Below, piece by piece: positions 21,524-24,616 of a stretch of 24,616 nt of DNA. The notes under the pieces are model-generated. The model ran no database searches, was not told the DNA's origin, and saw only the letters and a program-made list of their open reading frames with translations. The DNA is taken from NCBI GenBank assembly GCA_946221495.1, contig CAMIFA010000068.1, positions 1 through 24,616 of the forward strand, read 5' to 3'. The number at the start of each line of letters is the position of its first letter. Position 1 is the first letter of the stretch. The stretch comes from an uncultured cyanobacterium (GTDB lineage: Bacteria > Cyanobacteriota > Cyanobacteriia > Cyanobacteriales > Chroococcidiopsidaceae). Made by a program: the position numbers and the translations under genes.

Positions 21524-22264
21524 ATGGAGGGAGATAACCAAGGCGTAGAGAACTTTAGAGATAAGGCACTCGGCTTAGTGTCAACGCGCAGTTTTCCAGC
21601 GATTGTTGCTACTGCCGACGCGATGCTGAAGTCATCTGGAGTGACCTTAGTTGGATATGAGAAAACTGGTAGTGGTCATTGTACAGCCATTGTTAGAGGT
21701 GGAGTTTCTGATGTCCGGTTAGCCGTAGAAGTAGGCGCACAAACCGCCGAAGAATTTGGTCAACTGATTTCAAGTTTAATTGTTGCTCGACCTTTACCTA
21801 ACTTGGAAGTTGTCCTGCCGATTGGTAGTCGCTTAGATCAATTTGCTCAAGGAAAAAGGGATAGTCGTTTGAGCAATCAAGCGATCGGTTTACTGGAAAC
21901 TATAGGGTTTCCGGCGATGGTAGGCGCTGCGGATGCCATGTTGAAAGCGGCAGAGGTGCAACTTTCGGCACACGAAATTATCGGCGCAGGTTTGTGTACT
22001 GTGATTATTCGCGGTTCAGTAGCTGATGTCGCTGTAGCTATAGAAGCAGGAATGCATGAGGCAGAGCGCATTGGCGAGTTGAACGCTGTAATGGTAATTC
22101 CGCGACCTTTGGATGATTTGGAACAAACCTTGCCGATCGCTAGTTGCTGGATCGAGCAACCCAAACCTCTAATAATACCTACAGTAGTCAAAGAAAAAGA
22201 AGCAGAAAAAGAATTAGTAGAATTGCCTGAGTTAAACCAAATCCCACTGCGGCTTGAGGAATGA
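21524..22264 (+). CDS. ccmO: Tandem BMC-domain carboxysome shell protein CcmO
   Basis: The 246-residue protein has two bacterial microcompartment domains in tandem (about 12-105 and 115-210). Each has the ALGLVSTRSFPAIVATADAM / AIGLLETIGFPAMVGAADAM opening and a RPLPNLEVVLPI / RPLDDLEQTLPI end. CcmO is needed for carboxysome formation and is thought to sit at facet edges. The domains differ clearly from each other and from CcmK; the pore loops read KTGSG and IIGAG. The C-terminal 35 residues are a charged tail (KEKEAEKELVELPEL). I chose the ATG at 21524 because GAGG lies 6 nt upstream; an upstream in-frame TTG at 21512 has no site. The gene closes the ccm operon, 37 bp after ccmN. Confidence 0.92.
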   Translation: MEGDNQGVENFRDKALGLVSTRSFPAIVATADAMLKSSGVTLVGYEKTGSGHCTAIVRGGVSDVRLAVEVGAQTAEEFGQLISSLIVARPLPNLEVVLPIGSRLDQFAQGKRDSRLSNQAIGLLETIGFPAMVGAADAMLKAAEVQLSAHEIIGAGLCTVIIRGSVADVAVAIEAGMHEAERIGELNAVMVIPRPLDDLEQTLPIASCWIEQPKPLIIPTVVKEKEAEKELVELPELNQIPLRLEE

Positions 22265-22344
22265 TTTATTGCTAATTGCAAGCTTAAAGCTGTCATTTGG
22301 ATGTTTTACCATTTGTACTAACTATTACTAAGTAGAAGGAAAGA

Positions 22345-22423
22345 CGTTGCACATTGAAGACAATGTTGGTTAAGTGTCATAACTCCACTTAAAACAATTA
22401 TGCTTTTAGCATCAAGTGCAACG
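22345..22423 (+). other. Potential four-way-junction RNA or nested operator between ccmO and the LysR gene
   Basis: Outer arms CGTTGCA (22345-22351) and TGCAACG (22417-22423) enclose three perfect hairpins: CATTG/CAATG with a 4-nt loop (22352-22365), TTAAGTG/CACTTAA with a 9-nt loop (22370-22392), and ATGCT/AGCAT with a 3-nt loop (22400-22412). All 24 pairs are Watson-Crick. It lacks the T-loop and D-loop bases of a tRNA. A TTA-N7-TAA match (22370-22382) lies in the middle hairpin, so a DNA-level LysR operator is a competing reading. It begins 80 bp after ccmO and ends about 126 bp before the LysR start. Confidence 0.35.
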
Positions 22424-22549
22424 CTAGCTGGAAGTGACCATGAATGTCTTACACTTTTGATAATAATCCGGAACTTCTATAAAGGAAAATCTTAATTTTT
22501 GATTAGTATGATAGAGTTTTCTCTATAGTTAATTTCTGCTGGAGTGTTC

Positions 22550-23470
22550 TTGAAGCAAGCAACTCTTCATCAATTAAAAGTATTTGCAGCAGTCGCACGC
22601 CACAAAAGCTTCACAAGAGCTGCTGAAGAACTTTTTTTGACCCAACCTACTATTTCCATGCAGGTTAAGCAATTAGCCAAAGCAGTTGGCTTGCCGTTGT
22701 TTGAGCAAGTTGGTAAACACCTTTATCTGACGGCTGCGGGTCGGGAACTGCTGACAACCTGCGAAGAAATTTTCGCGAAATTATCACAGTTTGAAATCGC
22801 GATCGCCGACCTCAAAGGTTTAAAACAGGGATGTTTACGTCTAGCAGCGATTACAACAACCAAATATGTTATTCCTCGCCTGTTAGGACCATTTTGCCAG
22901 CGTTACCCAGGAATTGATATCTCGCTGACAATCACGAACCACGAGCGGATCTTAGAAAATTTAGCAGACAACCGAGACGACCTCTATATTCTCAGTCAAC
23001 CGCCAGAAGACATTGATGTGAACATCCAGCCATTTCTGGAAAATCCCTTAGTAGTGTTAGCGTCGCGGCATCACCCTCTAGCTACGGAAAAAAACATTTC
23101 TCTGCTGCGTTTGGTTGAGGAACCATTTATTATGCGCGAACCAGGATCAGGTACGCGCCAAGCAGTACAAAAGCTATTTGATGAACACTCAGTTACTGCC
23201 AAAGTCAAGCTAGACCTTGGCAGTAATGAAGCAATTAAGCAGGCGATCGCTGGCGGTTTAGGCATCTCTGTTTTGTCGCGTCACACACTAGGATTGGCAG
23301 GCATAACCAGCCAAGTGACCGTTCTAGATGTAGAACACTTCCCGATCCAGCGTTATTGGTATGTAGTTTATCCAACAGGTAAACAGCTATCTGTAATTGC
23401 CCAGACTTTTTTTGACTATCTCCTAAACGAAGGCAAGGAAATTGCCCAAACTACTTTGCACCAATCCTGA
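22550..23470 (+). CDS. LysR-type carbon regulator, CmpR/NdhR (CcmR) group
   Basis: The 306-residue protein has an N-terminal winged helix-turn-helix (ATLHQLKVFAAVARHKSFTRAAEELFLTQPTISMQVKQL) and a two-lobed LysR substrate domain. GLKQGCLRLAAITTTKYVIPRLLGPF, ENPLVVLASRHHPL and GSNEAIKQAIAGGLGISVLSRHTL closely resemble CmpR and NdhR, the cyanobacterial regulators of inorganic-carbon uptake genes. These respond to 2-phosphoglycolate, ribulose bisphosphate or 2-oxoglutarate; which paralogue this is cannot be settled by eye, and RbcR proper looks less similar. I chose TTG at 22550 (MKQATLHQL) because GGAG at 22541-22544 lies 5 nt before it and it matches the family N-terminus; GTG at 22544 overlaps that site. 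It is convergent with glcD, with 4 bp between the stops. Confidence 0.88.
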   Translation: MKQATLHQLKVFAAVARHKSFTRAAEELFLTQPTISMQVKQLAKAVGLPLFEQVGKHLYLTAAGRELLTTCEEIFAKLSQFEIAIADLKGLKQGCLRLAAITTTKYVIPRLLGPFCQRYPGIDISLTITNHERILENLADNRDDLYILSQPPEDIDVNIQPFLENPLVVLASRHHPLATEKNISLLRLVEEPFIMREPGSGTRQAVQKLFDEHSVTAKVKLDLGSNEAIKQAIAGGLGISVLSRHTLGLAGITSQVTVLDVEHFPIQRYWYVVYPTGKQLSVIAQTFFDYLLNEGKEIAQTTLHQS

Positions 23471-23474
23471 CCAA

Positions 23475-24616
23475 TCAAAATCTTTCTACAGACTCAAACT
23501 GCTTTGCACTAACAGCCATTGCTGCTTCCCCACAGGTGCGCGGTGTAGGAAATATTTTGCCTGGATTTGCTAAACCTTTAGGATTAAAAGCTGCACGTAT
23601 CCATTGCATCGCTTCTAAATCTGACTCAGTAAACATACTTGGCATATAGCAACGTTTATCAGCACCGATACCGTGTTCTCCAGAAAGACTGCCACCGACT
23701 TGCACACACAGCTTCAGAATATCTCCGCCTAATTCTTCTACTTTTTCTAGCGCCCCAGGTACTGCATTATCGTAAAGAATTAGCGGATGAAGATTACCAT
23801 CTCCGGCATGAAACACATTAGCAATGCGATAACCGTATTTCTGGCTCAAATTCTCAATTTCTTGTAGGACAAAAGGCAGTTGAGTACGTGGAATTACGCC
23901 ATCTTGGACATAATAATCTGGACTAAGATGCCCAGCTGCTGCGAATGCTGCCTTACGTCCCTTCCATAATTTTAAGCGTGTTTCTGGATCACTAGCAGTA
24001 GTAATGTTCCTCGCACCGTTTTGTTTACAAATAGCAGCAATACGCTGTTTATTAGCAGCAACTTCTACTTCTAAACCGTCAATTTCTACGAGTAAAATCG
24101 CCTCTGCATCTCTGGGATAACAACCTGTAGCGACGACATCTTCTACAGCATTAATACTCAAGTTATCCATCATTTCCATGCCAGCTGGAATAATTCCGGC
24201 GCTGATAATATCGGAAACAGCTGCCCCAGCTGCCTCAACGGAGGTAAAGTCTGCTAATAGAACGCAAATAGATTGCGCTGTTTTGAGAATTTTCAGCGTA
24301 ATTTCTGTAGCGATGCCTAGTGTGCCTTCAGAGCCGACAAAAACACCAGTAAGATCGTAACCAGGCATTTCTGGTATTTGTCCGCCTACATCAACAATTG
24401 AGCCATCCGGAAGCACAAGTTTTAAGCCCAAAACATGGTTTGTCGTCACACCATACTTAAGGCAATGTACGCCGCCGGAGTTTTCTGCCACGTTACCACC
24501 AATTGAGCAAATTATTTGGCTAGAAGGATCGGGAGCATAGTAAAAGCCAGCACCACTTACTGTTTGAGTCACCCAGTTATTTATTACTCCTGGCTGCACC
24601 ACAACTTGCTGATTTT
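23475..24616 (-). CDS. glcD: Glycolate dehydrogenase/oxidase catalytic subunit GlcD (partial, N-terminus beyond right edge)
   Basis: GlcD is the FAD subunit that oxidises glycolate to glyoxylate. About 379 C-terminal residues of an expected 490 or so are in the window; the frame stays open to the edge (NQQVVVQPGVINNW...), so the GTG at 24602 is not the start. Visible are the FAD-binding block FYYAPDPSSQIICSIGGNVAENSGG, GYDLTGVFVGSEGTLGIATEITLK, and the C-terminal domain motifs HAGDGNLHPLI and GSLSGEHGIGADKRCYM with the conserved histidines. The C-terminal extension after PGKIFPTPR is about 20 residues. It lies next to the carbon regulator, whereas its presumed partners glcE and glcF are about 16 kb away. 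Confidence 0.92.
   Translation of the reverse strand, partial: NQQVVVQPGVINNWVTQTVSGAGFYYAPDPSSQIICSIGGNVAENSGGVHCLKYGVTTNHVLGLKLVLPDGSIVDVGGQIPEMPGYDLTGVFVGSEGTLGIATEITLKILKTAQSICVLLADFTSVEAAGAAVSDIISAGIIPAGMEMMDNLSINAVEDVVATGCYPRDAEAILLVEIDGLEVEVAANKQRIAAICKQNGARNITTASDPETRLKLWKGRKAAFAAAGHLSPDYYVQDGVIPRTQLPFVLQEIENLSQKYGYRIANVFHAGDGNLHPLILYDNAVPGALEKVEELGGDILKLCVQVGGSLSGEHGIGADKRCYMPSMFTESDLEAMQWIRAAFNPKGLANPGKIFPTPRTCGEAAMAVSAKQFESVERF

Noticed and set aside
22345..22423. Reading the cloverleaf as a tRNA gene
   Set aside because: Neither strand has the GTTC T-loop, the 7-nt anticodon loop or the GG of the D-loop; arm lengths do not fit.
1..24616. CRISPR arrays, insertion sequences and rRNA/tRNA genes
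   Set aside because: No regularly spaced direct repeats of CRISPR type, no transposase frames, and no recognisable tRNA or rRNA segments were seen on either strand.

Overview
The window comes from a cyanobacterium that makes beta-carboxysomes. It carries a ccmK-ccmK-ccmL-ccmM-ccmN-ccmO operon, a CO2-uptake NDH-1 gene set (ndhF, ndhD, CO2 hydration protein), a CmpR/NdhR-type LysR regulator, and all three glycolate dehydrogenase genes. The octamer GCGATCGC (the cyanobacterial HIP1 palindrome) occurs 21 times by my reading, both inside and between genes. I cannot name the genus; a unicellular or filamentous beta-cyanobacterium is as far as the sequence takes me.

Layout. 1-354 (minus): N-terminal part of a secreted Gly/Thr/Ser repeat protein that runs off the left edge. 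850-2121 (minus): CPA1 Na+/H+ antiporter. 2293-4475 (plus): CYP110-like cytochrome P450 followed by a Uma2-family protein. 4496-7319 (minus): glcE then glcF. 7485-10854 (plus): a tightly coupled signalling trio of KaiC-like double ATPase, single-domain receiver, and PAS histidine kinase with a degenerate receiver. 10852-11046: a heptamer-repeat inverted repeat between two convergent operons. 11049-16973 (minus, transcribed right to left): ndhF, ndhD, CO2 hydration protein, then a ParA-type ATPase and a coiled-coil protein that I read as the carboxysome-positioning pair McdA/McdB. 16974-17674: a 0.7-kb AT-rich divergent control region. 17675-22264 (plus): the ccm operon. 22550-23470 (plus): LysR regulator. 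23475-24616 (minus, partial): glcD, convergent with the LysR gene.

How the parts fit. Most of 11-24.6 kb serves one physiology. The modified NDH-1 complex converts CO2 to bicarbonate, and the ccm products build the carboxysome shell and pack Rubisco. McdA/McdB would space carboxysomes over the nucleoid. The glycolate dehydrogenase subunits handle the product of Rubisco oxygenation, and the LysR regulator belongs to the family that senses photorespiratory metabolites. The divergent control region holds a perfect ATTAG-N5-CTAAT palindrome, which matches the consensus recalled for RbcR and also the TTA-N7-TAA core of CmpR.

Points most worth attention: (1) McdAB placed directly behind the CO2-uptake NDH genes; (2) a CcmM whose gamma-carbonic-anhydrase domain lacks one zinc histidine and the activating cysteine pair, and whose four Rubisco-small-subunit-like repeats carry the redox cysteine pair only in repeats 2 and 3, themselves a recent duplication; (3) a possible 79-nt four-way-junction structure between ccmO and the LysR gene; (4) a KaiC-like/receiver/kinase module joined by ATGA overlaps; (5) a hidden repeat-protein gene at the left edge.
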